DNA of 64,000 nucleotides from contig CAACVI010000045.1 in the NCBI GenBank assembly GCA_900659855.1, positions 219,174-283,173 on the forward strand, given 5' to 3'. Of this stretch, positions 16,172-23,177 are shown piece by piece. The position numbers were made by a program, and so were the translations under genes. The stretch is from Candidatus Desulfarcum epimagneticum. Its GTDB lineage: Bacteria > Desulfobacterota > Desulfobacteria > Desulfobacterales > CR-1. Positions within the stretch are counted from its first letter, which is position 1, and each line of letters begins with the position of its first letter. The notes below the pieces were generated by a model that ran no database searches, was not told the DNA's origin, and saw only the letters and a list, made by a program, of their open reading frames with translations.

Positions 16172-17101
16172 TTAAATCGGCCGGTCTGCCCGGGGATTCA
16201 AAACCCGGGACTCGGCCACCAGGGCCTCGATGCGCCGGTCTTTCTCCTCCCACAGGTCATTGAGCCACTTTTGGAAATGAGCGCGAAAATCCCGGTCGTC
16301 CACGTAATCTCCCACCAGGTCCTTTGAGATATGGATGGATTTCACCTTGACTTTGATGTCGCCGAGCCTGCCGCAGAGAAAATTCCAGAAATTGTTTTTC
16401 ACGCCTTCGGGGTACACAATGGTCACATCCAGAATCCGCTTCAATCGGCCTTCCATGGCCATGATGACATGGGCGATTCCCCCGGCCCGGGGATTTAAAA
16501 GGTGGCGGTATTGGGAATCCTGTTCCTTTCGCTTTTTCTTTGAAAACCGGGTGCCCTCCACAAAATTCATGATGGAGATGGGAATGTGTTTGAATTTTTC
16601 GCAGGCCCGCCGGGTAATCTCCATGTCTTTGCCCTTAAGATGGGGATATTTTTCCAGAAATTTTCGGGAATAGCGTTTCATAAAAGGAAAATCAAGCGCC
16701 CACCATGTCTGGCCCAGCAGCGGAATCCAGAACAGCTCTTTTTTGATAAAAAACTTTAAAAAAGGAATTTTGCCTGAAAACACATTCTGCAAAACCAGGA
16801 TGTCCACCCATGACTGGTGATTGGAAAGAACCAGGCTCCATTCTTTTTTCTTGATCCGGTCCAGCCCCCTGACGTCCAGCCGGACCCGGCCCAGTATCCG
16901 CTGATTCATTTTGTTGATTTTGACCCAGGTTCCGGCCAGGCCGTTGAGAATCTTGTCGCAGATCCGACGCCAGAAAGACACAGGGAAAATAAGTTTCAGC
17001 ATGGCGGTCCCCAAAATCGGAATGGCGCAGACCACGGTGTTGACGGCATAAACCAGCAAGGTGAAGGAGCCCCGAACAGGCCCGGTCAAAATTTTTTTCA
17101 T
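16172..17101 (-). CDS. Lysophosphatidic-acid-type acyltransferase (YihG-like)
   Basis: This protein of 309 residues has an N-terminal membrane segment (about residues 12-40). It then has the acyltransferase motifs NHQSWVD (His and Asp catalytic) and NFVEGTRFS (phosphate-binding EGT), with LLGQTWWALDFPFMKR between them. The pattern fits the PlsC superfamily, nearest the YihG branch of inner-membrane acyltransferases. It would add a fatty acyl chain to a phospholipid precursor. The gene stands alone, leftward, with the cobalamin riboswitch unit divergent upstream. Confidence 0.85.
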   Translation of the reverse strand: MKKILTGPVRGSFTLLVYAVNTVVCAIPILGTAMLKLIFPVSFWRRICDKILNGLAGTWVKINKMNQRILGRVRLDVRGLDRIKKKEWSLVLSNHQSWVDILVLQNVFSGKIPFLKFFIKKELFWIPLLGQTWWALDFPFMKRYSRKFLEKYPHLKGKDMEITRRACEKFKHIPISIMNFVEGTRFSKKKRKEQDSQYRHLLNPRAGGIAHVIMAMEGRLKRILDVTIVYPEGVKNNFWNFLCGRLGDIKVKVKSIHISKDLVGDYVDDRDFRAHFQKWLNDLWEEKDRRIEALVAESRVLNPRADRPI

Positions 17102-17176
17102 TCGATTAAATCCTTTTTTGTCTAAAACCCCTTTTCTTTAACAGGGTCGCGCTTAAACGGTGAATATGAAAAGGGT

Positions 17177-17210
17177 CCCGCAAAAATAAGGCGCGGGGAC
17201 CCCGCCAAAG
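17177..17210. repeat. Imperfect hairpin upstream of the acyltransferase
   Basis: GGGTCCCGC and GCGGGGACCC pair around a short AT-rich loop with one bulge. It lies between the acyltransferase start and the riboswitch promoter and could be a structured leader or terminator. No long T-run is adjacent on either strand. Confidence 0.4.
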
Positions 17211-17289
17211 CGTGATTTTTTAGTATTTTTTTAATATAACCATATTCCGGCCATTTGACAAACATTTTTTTCATCCCCCTTCTCCCGAC

Positions 17290-17318
17290 TTGACAATCCG
17301 TCCATAATGTCATACAAA
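17290..17318 (+). promoter_or_regulatory. Predicted promoter of the riboswitch transcript
   Basis: TTGACA (17290-17295) and TACAAA (17313-17318) are 17 bases apart, placing the start about ten bases before the riboswitch. The -10 box is imperfect. Confidence 0.5.
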
Positions 17319-17329
17319 CATGAAAAAAA

Positions 17330-17495
17330 GGCGCCTGAAAAGGCTTAATAGGGAATCCCGTTTAAATCGGGAACGGTCCCGCCGCTGTGACTCCGAATAA
17401 CAAAACCCTTCAGACATGCTCATCGCCACTGTCCCGGGTCCACCGGGATGGGAAGGCCGTCTGAAAGAGCGGAGAAGTCAGAAGACCTGCCTTTT
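17330..17495 (+). promoter_or_regulatory. Cobalamin riboswitch
   Basis: The conserved landmarks of the adenosylcobalamin aptamer appear in order: AATAGGGAATCCCG, GGTCCCGCCGCTGTGA, GCCACTGTCCCGGG, GGGAAGGC and AGTCAGAAGACCTGCC. The spacing matches the known core. About 80 bases later a strong terminator stands before the only downstream gene, so binding of a B12 form should cause early termination. Upstream is a promoter-like pair of boxes. Confidence 0.95.
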
Positions 17496-17575
17496 TCCAA
17501 ACACCGTGAACGCCTGCGACGCGACAGGGGAAACGGAATATTTCAAAGCGAAAGGGTCAAGAAAACTGGGTGCAG

Positions 17576-17611
17576 CCCTTTAAGCCGGTCGTCGGTTTAA
17601 AGGGTTTTTTT
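17576..17611 (+). terminator. Terminator in the riboswitch expression platform
   Basis: CCCTTTAAGCCG (17576-17587) pairs with CGGTTTAAAGGG (17593-17604), with one G-U pair, around a 5-base loop and followed by seven T. AAAGGGT at 17551-17557 could compete for the left arm, as an antiterminator would. Confidence 0.85.
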
Positions 17612-17673
17612 GTTTTTCGCCGACGCCGGCCCGCCGGACACAGGTCGGATCAAAAAGGGAGGTGAGGCGAAAC

Positions 17674-17934
17674 ATGAAAACCGGCGTGATTGTTTACATC
17701 GCGGGATCAGACGACTCAGAGTTGCGGACGGACTGGGATGCCGAGGTTGAAAAGCTGGAGATTGAGGCCGATATGGTGGAAACCATATCCCCGACATCCG
17801 GGCATTTCGACATTCCGGACGCCTGGCTGGCCATGACCGTCAAGGGCATGCATCGAATCGAGTGCATGGTGGCCGAGCGCGCGGGGTCCGGAGGTTTAAG
17901 GCTCCAGGACAAGAGACTGCGCCTGTGCGGCTGA
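17674..17934 (+). CDS. Unrecognised 86-residue protein under a cobalamin riboswitch
   Basis: The ATG at 17674 follows GGGAGGTGAG at good spacing; a GTG four codons earlier lies inside that site. The product begins with a hydrophobic strand (MKTGVIVYIAG), then an acidic helix (residues about 18-35), PTSGHFDIPDAWLAMTVKG and a C-terminal part with two Cys, one in IECMVAER and one in the final LRLCG. No signal peptide or membrane segment is evident. It is the sole gene between the riboswitch terminator and a second strong terminator, so it is the direct target of B12 control. I know no family for it. Confidence 0.75.
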   Translation: MKTGVIVYIAGSDDSELRTDWDAEVEKLEIEADMVETISPTSGHFDIPDAWLAMTVKGMHRIECMVAERAGSGGLRLQDKRLRLCG

Positions 17935-17970
17935 CGGTCTTTTGAGCCCTTTGAATTCATTTTAAACCGA

Positions 17971-18006
17971 AACGGCGGGGAAACGCGTGTCCCCGCCGTT
18001 TTTTTT
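17971..18006 (+). terminator. Terminator of the riboswitch-controlled gene
   Basis: AACGGCGGGG and CCCCGCCGTT pair perfectly around a 10-base loop, followed by eight T. This ends the monocistronic unit. Confidence 0.9.
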
Positions 18007-18021
18007 GGGCCATCAAAAAAA

Positions 18022-18186
18022 ACAAACTCGTAAAAAAGCTTGGGATGGCTAAGTTAAAAATTCCATGTGCTAAAATTTAAGCCACAAGGCGTAGCGCTTA
18101 TTTTGAATTGAGGCAATACATGTAGTATGCCTCAATTCAAAATAAGCGCTGCAACACAGTAGATCGGATTTTTTACGACGCCATCA
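18022..18186. repeat. Palindromic element copy 2 (long-arm form)
   Basis: This copy starts with AAACTCGTAAAAAAGCTTGG, as in copies 5 and 6, and has the central stem TTATTTTGAATTGAGGCA with its exact partner around ATACATGTAGTA. It ends at TTTTTTACGACGCCATC. The left arm is altered near 18062-18085. It ends 15 bases before the sfsA ATG. Confidence 0.9.
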
Positions 18187-18201
18187 AAAAAAGGAGTTCG
18201 G

Positions 18202-18921
18202 ATGAAACAAAATCCGGAAACGGGCCTGGCATGGCCCAGGCTTTTCAAAGGAACGCTGATTAAACGATACAAGCGTTTTTTGGCCGACGCAAAACTGGAA
18301 AACGGCGAGGTCGTGGTCGCCCACTGCCCCAACCCCGGGAGCATGCGCGCCTGCTGCGAGCCCGGACGGACTGTGTATCTTTCATTTCACGACAACCCCA
18401 AACGCAAGCTCAAATACACCTGGGAGATGATCGAGATGCCCGCGTCCCTTGTGGGGGTCAACACCCTGGTTCCCAACCGGCTGGTGAAAAAATCCCTGGA
18501 AAACGGCATGATCCCGGAAATCAGCTCCCACACCCGGATTCGGTCCGAGGTCCGGGTGTCGAAGTCGTCCCGCCTGGATTTTGTGGCGGAAAAAGAAAAC
18601 GGGGAAAAATGCTTTGTGGAGGTGAAAAACTGCGCGCTCGTGGAAAACGGCGCGGCCTCTTTCCCGGACGCGGTCACGGAGCGGGGAAAAAAACACCTGG
18701 TCGAGCTTCAAGAACTGGTCAAAAAAGGGAGCCGGGGCGTGATTTTTTTCCTGATCCAGCGAATGGACGCCGAATCCTTCGCCCCGGCGGCCGACATCGA
18801 CCCCGCTTACGCCCGCGAGTTTGAAAAGGCCGTTGAAAACGGCGTGGAGCCGCTGGTGTACGACGTTCAGATCGACCTTTCGGGGATCTCGCTGGGCAAA
18901 CGAATTTTGACAGCATCGTAA
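18202..18921 (+). CDS. sfsA: SfsA family protein
   Basis: This 239-residue protein matches SfsA throughout: FKGTLIKRYKRFLADAKL, VAHCPNPGSMRAC, TWEMIEMPASLVGVNT, and a nuclease-like core RLDFVAEKENGEKCFVEVKN with Asp and Glu-x-Lys, then FPDAVTERGKKHLVEL. SfsA was named for sugar-fermentation stimulation and has a nuclease-like fold; its cellular role is unsettled. AAGGAG precedes the ATG. Its last codons and TAA lie in the left end of palindromic element copy 3, and copy 2 in the opposite orientation ends just before the gene. Confidence 0.93.
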   Translation: MKQNPETGLAWPRLFKGTLIKRYKRFLADAKLENGEVVVAHCPNPGSMRACCEPGRTVYLSFHDNPKRKLKYTWEMIEMPASLVGVNTLVPNRLVKKSLENGMIPEISSHTRIRSEVRVSKSSRLDFVAEKENGEKCFVEVKNCALVENGAASFPDAVTERGKKHLVELQELVKKGSRGVIFFLIQRMDAESFAPAADIDPAYAREFEKAVENGVEPLVYDVQIDLSGISLGKRILTAS

Positions 18922-19034
18922 AAAATCCGATCTACTGTGTTCCAGCGCTTATTTTGAATTGAGGCATACTACATGTATTGCCTCAATTCAAAATAAACGC
19001 TGCGCCTTGTATATCGAATTTTTACGACGCTGTC
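18909..19034. repeat. Palindromic element copy 3 (inverted)
   Basis: This is the same element in reverse orientation. GACAGCATCGTAAAAAATCC supplies the sfsA stop codon. Inner arms TTATTTTGAATTGAGGCA and TGCCTCAATTCAAAATAA pair around a CATGTA loop, and the right end is AATTTTTACGACGCTGTC. Confidence 0.9.
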
Positions 19035-19080
19035 CCGTGATTTTTTGCGACGCTGTCCCGTGATTTTTTGCGACGCTGTC
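19025..19080 (+). repeat. 23-bp tandem repeat at the end of element copy 3
   Basis: The 23-base unit beginning CGACGCTGTCCCGTGATTTT starts at 19025 and 19048, with a third partial unit at 19071. It appears to be a local expansion of the element terminus. It ends at the stop codon of the ferredoxin-like gene. Confidence 0.85.
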
Positions 19081-19084
19081 AATT

Positions 19085-19819
19085 TTATGACCCGGCCTCG
19101 GCCACATCCCCCCGCTTGCCCACCACGATCTCCCTGACGGGAATGTCTTTGCCCGCTTTTTCCATGCCTTTTTTCACGATGGCGGGAAACGCCGAGCAGC
19201 AGGGCACCTCCATCATGGCGCAGGTCACGCTTTTGACGCCGGCCTTTGAGAAAATATCGGCGAGCTTGTCGATATGGGCCTGGGCGTCATCGAATTTGGG
19301 GCACCCGATCATCACGACCTTGCCCGCCATGAGGTCCCGGTGAATGGAGGGATGCGCCACCGGGACGCAGTCGGCCATGACCAGAAGATCGGCGCCCTTT
19401 AAAAACGGCGCGTCCGGAGACACCAGACGGATCTTCACCGGCCAGTGAGACAGCGCCGAGGGGCCGCCGCTTCCGGCCGGGCCTTCGGGCGCCGCGTGGG
19501 GAGGCGCTCCCAGGATTTCCATGTGGCCGGACGGGCATCCGCATTCCAGGGGCTTTTTTGATTTTCGGGCTTCCATCCCGGCGAGATGCTTTTCCACCGC
19601 CTCTTCGTCGAATTCTTCGGTTTCTTTGTCCACAATGGCAAGGGCCCCCTGGGGGCATTCTCCCATACAGGCGCCCAGGCCGTCGCACAGGTGGTCGGAA
19701 ATCACTTTCGCCTTGCCGTCCACGATTTCAAGCGCCCCCTCGGCGCAGGCCATGAGGCACTCACCGCATCCGTCGCAAAGGTCCTCGTCTATTTCGATTA
19801 TTTTTCGAAGGGTTTTCAT
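19085..19819 (-). CDS. Ferredoxin-like iron-sulfur protein of the hcp cluster
   Basis: This protein has 244 residues. The first cluster motif is CDGCGECLMACAEGAL, complete with four Cys. The second, CDGLGACMGECPQGAL, lacks its second Cys, so it may hold a 3Fe-4S centre. A linker with CGCPSGHM follows, then a domain with VMADCVPVAHPSIHRDL, VVMIGCPKFDD and VTCAMMEVPCCSAFP, rich in further Cys. The start at MKTLRKIIEID is preferred over the frame opening at 19864. It lies 19 bases after the HD-protein gene and probably passes electrons to the hybrid cluster protein. Confidence 0.8.
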   Translation of the reverse strand: MKTLRKIIEIDEDLCDGCGECLMACAEGALEIVDGKAKVISDHLCDGLGACMGECPQGALAIVDKETEEFDEEAVEKHLAGMEARKSKKPLECGCPSGHMEILGAPPHAAPEGPAGSGGPSALSHWPVKIRLVSPDAPFLKGADLLVMADCVPVAHPSIHRDLMAGKVVMIGCPKFDDAQAHIDKLADIFSKAGVKSVTCAMMEVPCCSAFPAIVKKGMEKAGKDIPVREIVVGKRGDVAEAGS

Positions 19820-19838
19820 ATTCAGCCCTATCCTTTCT

Positions 19839-20600
19839 CTAATCGTTTGCTTTCTGCGAATCATCCAAAAGAACGTTTCTCGCCTCTTTCTTCCCGGATT
19901 CGGTCAGGAAGCTTTTTTCAATGATTTTTTCAACGCGGTCTCTCTCAATGGGGCTCTCATCATTTTTTTCGGCAAGATTCACAATCAGGTCCGCGTCATG
20001 CACACACTTGAAATTCACGGACTCGTCAGGGCCGGGATGGTGATGCCGGCCCACGATGTCGCAGACCTCCTCAATCAAGTCTTTGGGCGCCCCCAGGTTT
20101 TCAAGAATCCCCCGGGCGATGGGGGGGCCCTCTTTTTCCTGGTATTTCGGGGCCGCGGAGCCGTGTTTTTCCTCGGCCGCCGGAATCCCGATGTCATGGA
20201 GATAGGCGGCCGCGAGAATGACGGCCATATTGCCCCGCTCCTTTTTCCCGATTCGCTCGGCATGACGGGCCACCCGCATGGCGTGGCCGATGCGTTTGAA
20301 ATCCTGTTTGAAACTCTTTTTCATCTCAATGGCCACCCGGTCCTTGAGGGTGTCCCGGAGGATATCCGCCCGCTGGGCCAGGGCCTCCGGGGGAAAGGTC
20401 CCCAGGCACTCCTCGGCGTACTGGCAGTAGGAGGCGCACCCGAAATCCAGATTCGGGTTGATCAGCCGATGGCCGCATTGGCGGCATTTCCGGTGGGTGT
20501 CGTCTTTGAAAAATTCCACGCCCGAGCCGCATTCAGGGCATTTCGCCTCGAATATGGCCCCGGGCTTCCAGTATTGGGTGTCCTGACCGGGGCATTTCAT
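19839..20600 (-). CDS. HD-domain protein with N-terminal zinc ribbon
   Basis: This 253-residue protein has a zinc-ribbon pattern at its N-terminus (CPECGSG, CRQCGH) and more Cys in DFGCASYCQYAEECLG. An HD phosphohydrolase domain follows, with GHAMRVARHAERI, AAAYLHDIG and VGRHHHPGP. HD domains of this kind hydrolyse phosphate esters or nucleotides. It sits between hcp and the ferredoxin gene on the same strand. A role in nitrosative or oxidative stress is suggested only by this location. Element copy 4 separates it from hcp. Confidence 0.8.
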   Translation of the reverse strand: MKCPGQDTQYWKPGAIFEAKCPECGSGVEFFKDDTHRKCRQCGHRLINPNLDFGCASYCQYAEECLGTFPPEALAQRADILRDTLKDRVAIEMKKSFKQDFKRIGHAMRVARHAERIGKKERGNMAVILAAAYLHDIGIPAAEEKHGSAAPKYQEKEGPPIARGILENLGAPKDLIEEVCDIVGRHHHPGPDESVNFKCVHDADLIVNLAEKNDESPIERDRVEKIIEKSFLTESGKKEARNVLLDDSQKAND

Positions 20601-20621
20601 GATATCTTCCTTTTTTGGGGG

Positions 20622-20677
20622 CGGCGTCGTAAAAAATCCGATCCACTGCGTGGTCTATCGAATTTTTACGACGCCGT
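20622..20677. repeat. Palindromic element copy 4 (core deleted)
   Basis: About 56 bases keep only the outer arms, GGCGTCGTAAAAAATCCGAT and TCGAATTTTTACGACGCC, around ACTGCGTGG. The 18-25 base inner stem and loop are missing. It lies between hcp and the HD-protein gene. Confidence 0.85.
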
Positions 20678-20700
20678 TTAAGCGATCTCTTGTGAAACGT

Positions 20701-22341
20701 CTATCCCAAAATCTCCTTCAAATCCTCGTCCGGGGATTTGATGGGCATGATGTTGAATTTCTCCACCAGCACATTCAGCACATTGGGCGACACAAAAGCG
20801 GGCAGACTGGGCCCCAGCCGTATGTCCTGAATGTTCAAGTAAAGCAGGGTCAGCAAAATGGCCACGGCTTTCTGCTCGTACCAGGACAGGACCATGGACA
20901 ACGGCAGGTCGTTCACCCCGCATTCAAAGGCCTCCGCCAGGGCCGAGGCGATCTGGATGGCCGAATAGGCGTCGTTGCACTGTCCCACGTCCAGAAGCCG
21001 CGGAATGCCCCCGATGTCTCCCAGGTCCTGGTCGAAAAACCGAAACTTGCCGCAGGCAAGCGTCAGGACCACACAGTCTTTGGGGACCTTCTCCACAAAC
21101 TCGGTGTAGTAGTTTCGGCCGGGCTTGGCGCCGTCGCATCCGGCCACCAGGAAGAAATGGCGGATGTCCTTGTTTTTCACCGCCTCGATGACCTTTCCGG
21201 CCACGCCCATGACCGCGTTACGGGCAAAGCCCGCCATCACGGTCTTTCCCTCCCGGTCTTCAGGAAAGCCGGGCGCCGCCAGCGCCCTTTCAATGACCTG
21301 GGAAAAATCGCCGTTCGGAACATGGGCCACGCCGGGCCACCCCACCAGGCCGGTGGTGAAAATGTTTTCCAGGTAGGCGTCTTTCGGTTTCTGAATGCAG
21401 TTGGTGGTCATCAGGATGGCGCCGGGAAACTCAGCGAACTCCTTTGCCTGGTTCTGCCAGGCGGTTCCGTAATGGCCGTAAAAATGGGAATGCTTTTTGA
21501 GCCCCGGGTAGCCGTGGGCCGGGAGCATTTCGCCGTGGGTGTAAACCGTGATTCCTTTTCCGGCGGTCTGCTCCAGCAGGTCTTCCAGGTCTTTGAGATC
21601 ATGGCCGGACACCAGGATGGCCTTTCCTTTCTTCACGCCCAAAGGAACCGGCGTGGGAACAGGATGGCCGTAAGCGGAGGTGTTGGCCGCGTCCAGAAGC
21701 TCCATGGCCAGCAGGTTGATTTCCCCGCACTTCATGTTCAGACCCACCAGATCGTCCACTCCCATGGCGGGGTCCAGAACGGCGGCCAGGGCCTCGTAAA
21801 CAAAGGCGGCGACGCGCCCGTCCGTCCTGCCGAGAATCCGGGCATGATCGGCGTAGGCGGCCACGCCCTTGACGCCGTAGGTCAGCAGCTCTTTTAAGGA
21901 CACGATATCGGGGTCCGTCCCGGCATAGGGGCCCTTGTCCGATTTGATCCCGACTCCCTGCCCCTGCCGGACCAGGCCTTCCAAATCGCCGGCCGGCTCA
22001 AAATCCCCCGGCCCCGGTCCGAAATCCGTCTCCCCCCCGGCCGCCGCCACTTTGGCTTTCAAGGATTCCCGGACCTCCACGCATTCGGCGATGAGGGCCT
22101 TCAAACGCGCGGGATCAAAGTCCACGTTGGTCAATGTGGAAAAAATGGCCTTGAAGGCAAAGGCGTCCGCGTCCTCATCGATGACGCCGACTTTCCGGCC
22201 CTCATGGCCCGCCAGCGCCAGCCCCTTGACCGCGTAGAGCAAAAGATCCTGCAAAGACGCCGCCTCCTCCGTCTTTCCGCATACCCCTATTTTTGAGCAT
22301 CCCTCTCCCTTTGCCGTCTGTTCGCACTGAAAACAAAACAT
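20701..22341 (-). CDS. hcp: Hybrid cluster protein (hydroxylamine/NO reductase)
   Basis: This 546-residue protein opens MFCFQCEQTAKGEGCSKIGV; Cys 3, 6, 15 and 21 bind the N-terminal 4Fe-4S cluster. Later Cys, His and Glu segments (GKGITVYTHGEMLPAHGYP, TTNCIQ, LACGKFRF, QCNDAYSAIQIA) form the hybrid iron-sulfur-oxygen cluster. Hcp reduces hydroxylamine in vitro and nitric oxide in cells. ATG 22341 follows AAGGAGG, so the longer frame from 22398 is not used. It is divergent from a Crp/Fnr regulator with a TTGAC-N4-GTCAA palindrome between. Confidence 0.96.
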   Translation of the reverse strand: MFCFQCEQTAKGEGCSKIGVCGKTEEAASLQDLLLYAVKGLALAGHEGRKVGVIDEDADAFAFKAIFSTLTNVDFDPARLKALIAECVEVRESLKAKVAAAGGETDFGPGPGDFEPAGDLEGLVRQGQGVGIKSDKGPYAGTDPDIVSLKELLTYGVKGVAAYADHARILGRTDGRVAAFVYEALAAVLDPAMGVDDLVGLNMKCGEINLLAMELLDAANTSAYGHPVPTPVPLGVKKGKAILVSGHDLKDLEDLLEQTAGKGITVYTHGEMLPAHGYPGLKKHSHFYGHYGTAWQNQAKEFAEFPGAILMTTNCIQKPKDAYLENIFTTGLVGWPGVAHVPNGDFSQVIERALAAPGFPEDREGKTVMAGFARNAVMGVAGKVIEAVKNKDIRHFFLVAGCDGAKPGRNYYTEFVEKVPKDCVVLTLACGKFRFFDQDLGDIGGIPRLLDVGQCNDAYSAIQIASALAEAFECGVNDLPLSMVLSWYEQKAVAILLTLLYLNIQDIRLGPSLPAFVSPNVLNVLVEKFNIMPIKSPDEDLKEILG

Positions 22342-22426
22342 GATGGTCCTCCTTATATGATTTGGGTGATGATTTTTTGGTTCTTTCCCTTGCCTCATGA
22401 TTTATTCCAAACAAAAGCAAAGCGCA

Positions 22427-22440
22427 TTGACATAAGTCAA
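22427..22440. promoter_or_regulatory. HcpR-type operator between hcp and its regulator
   Basis: TTGAC-ATAA-GTCAA is a perfect 14-base palindrome, a variant of the FNR box with C/G at the fifth position. It lies in the 158-base gap between divergent hcp and the Crp/Fnr gene, the classic position of an operator for both. Confidence 0.7.
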
Positions 22441-22448
22441 GAAACGGC

Positions 22449-22490
22449 GCTATTTTTTAAAAAAAACGCTTTTTTTTAAAAAAAGAACAA
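22449..22490. other. A/T-tract region before the regulator gene
   Basis: Runs of T and A alternate around two CGCT words (CGCTATTTTTT, CGCTTTTTTTT), a local direct repeat likely to bend DNA. It precedes AAAGGAATCC, the probable ribosome binding site of the regulator. Confidence 0.4.
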
Positions 22491-22499
22491 AAGGAATCC

Positions 22500-23177
22500 A
22501 TGAAAAAACCACCTCTCGACATCATCTCCATGACCCCGCTTTTCAACGGACTGTCCCGGGACGAGCTTGAAAAAATCAGCGAAATCGCCGTTTACCGGGA
22601 TTTTCAAAAAAACGCCCCCATCTTCTGGGAGGGCGATCCGGCGGACGGATTTTTCATTGTGGCCGAAGGCCGGGTCAAGGTGTTTAAATCCTCGGGGGAC
22701 GGCAAAGAGCAGATTCTCCACATACTGGGGCCCGGGGAGCCCTTTGGAGAGGTTCCCGTGTTTTCAGGCGGGTCCTTTCCCGCCGGCGCCCAGTCCATGC
22801 CCGACGCCCGGACCCTTTTTATCAAGCGGGCCTCGTTTCTGGACCTCATCTCGAAAAACCCCTCCCTGGCCATGAACATGCTGGGGGTTCTGGCCCTTCG
22901 GCTCCGGCAGTTCACGGTCCAGGTGGAAAATCTCTCTCTTAAGGAAGTCCCCGGCAGACTGGCCGCCTACCTGGCGTATCTGTCGGAAAAAGAAAACAAC
23001 GCCGTCGCGGTCCGGCTGGACATCTCAAAGGGCCAGCTCGCCGGTCTTCTGGGAACCATTCCCGAAACCCTTTCAAGGATCTTTTCCAAAATGACCCAAA
23101 GCGGCCTGATCCGGGTCCGGGGATCGGACATCGAAATCCTGGATATGGAGGGGCTCCGCCAAAAGGCCGGGTTATGA
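22500..23177 (+). CDS. hcpR: Crp/Fnr-family regulator, probable HcpR
   Basis: This protein of 225 residues has an N-terminal cyclic-nucleotide-type sensor barrel (MTPLFNGLSRDELEKISEIA, EGDPADGFFIVAEGRVKVF, FGEVPVFSGGSFPAGAQ). A long helix and a winged helix-turn-helix (LDISKGQLAGLLGTIPETLSRIFSKM) follow. It lacks the N-terminal Cys cluster of true FNR. It is divergent from hcp, across a TTGAC-N4-GTCAA box, as known for HcpR in related bacteria, which respond to nitrosative stress. The name rests on this arrangement. Its end overlaps the convergent MFS gene by 6 bases. Confidence 0.82.
   Translation: MKKPPLDIISMTPLFNGLSRDELEKISEIAVYRDFQKNAPIFWEGDPADGFFIVAEGRVKVFKSSGDGKEQILHILGPGEPFGEVPVFSGGSFPAGAQSMPDARTLFIKRASFLDLISKNPSLAMNMLGVLALRLRQFTVQVENLSLKEVPGRLAAYLAYLSEKENNAVAVRLDISKGQLAGLLGTIPETLSRIFSKMTQSGLIRVRGSDIEILDMEGLRQKAGL

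Noticed and set aside
17122..17313. 63-codon minus-strand frame in the riboswitch leader region
   Set aside because: It spans the hairpin and promoter boxes, has no ribosome binding site or family match, and is better explained as leader DNA.
18022..19034. sfsA between inverted element copies as a composite transposon
   Set aside because: The gene is an ordinary chromosomal one, no transposase or target duplication was seen, and inverted copies of a dispersed element can flank a gene by chance.
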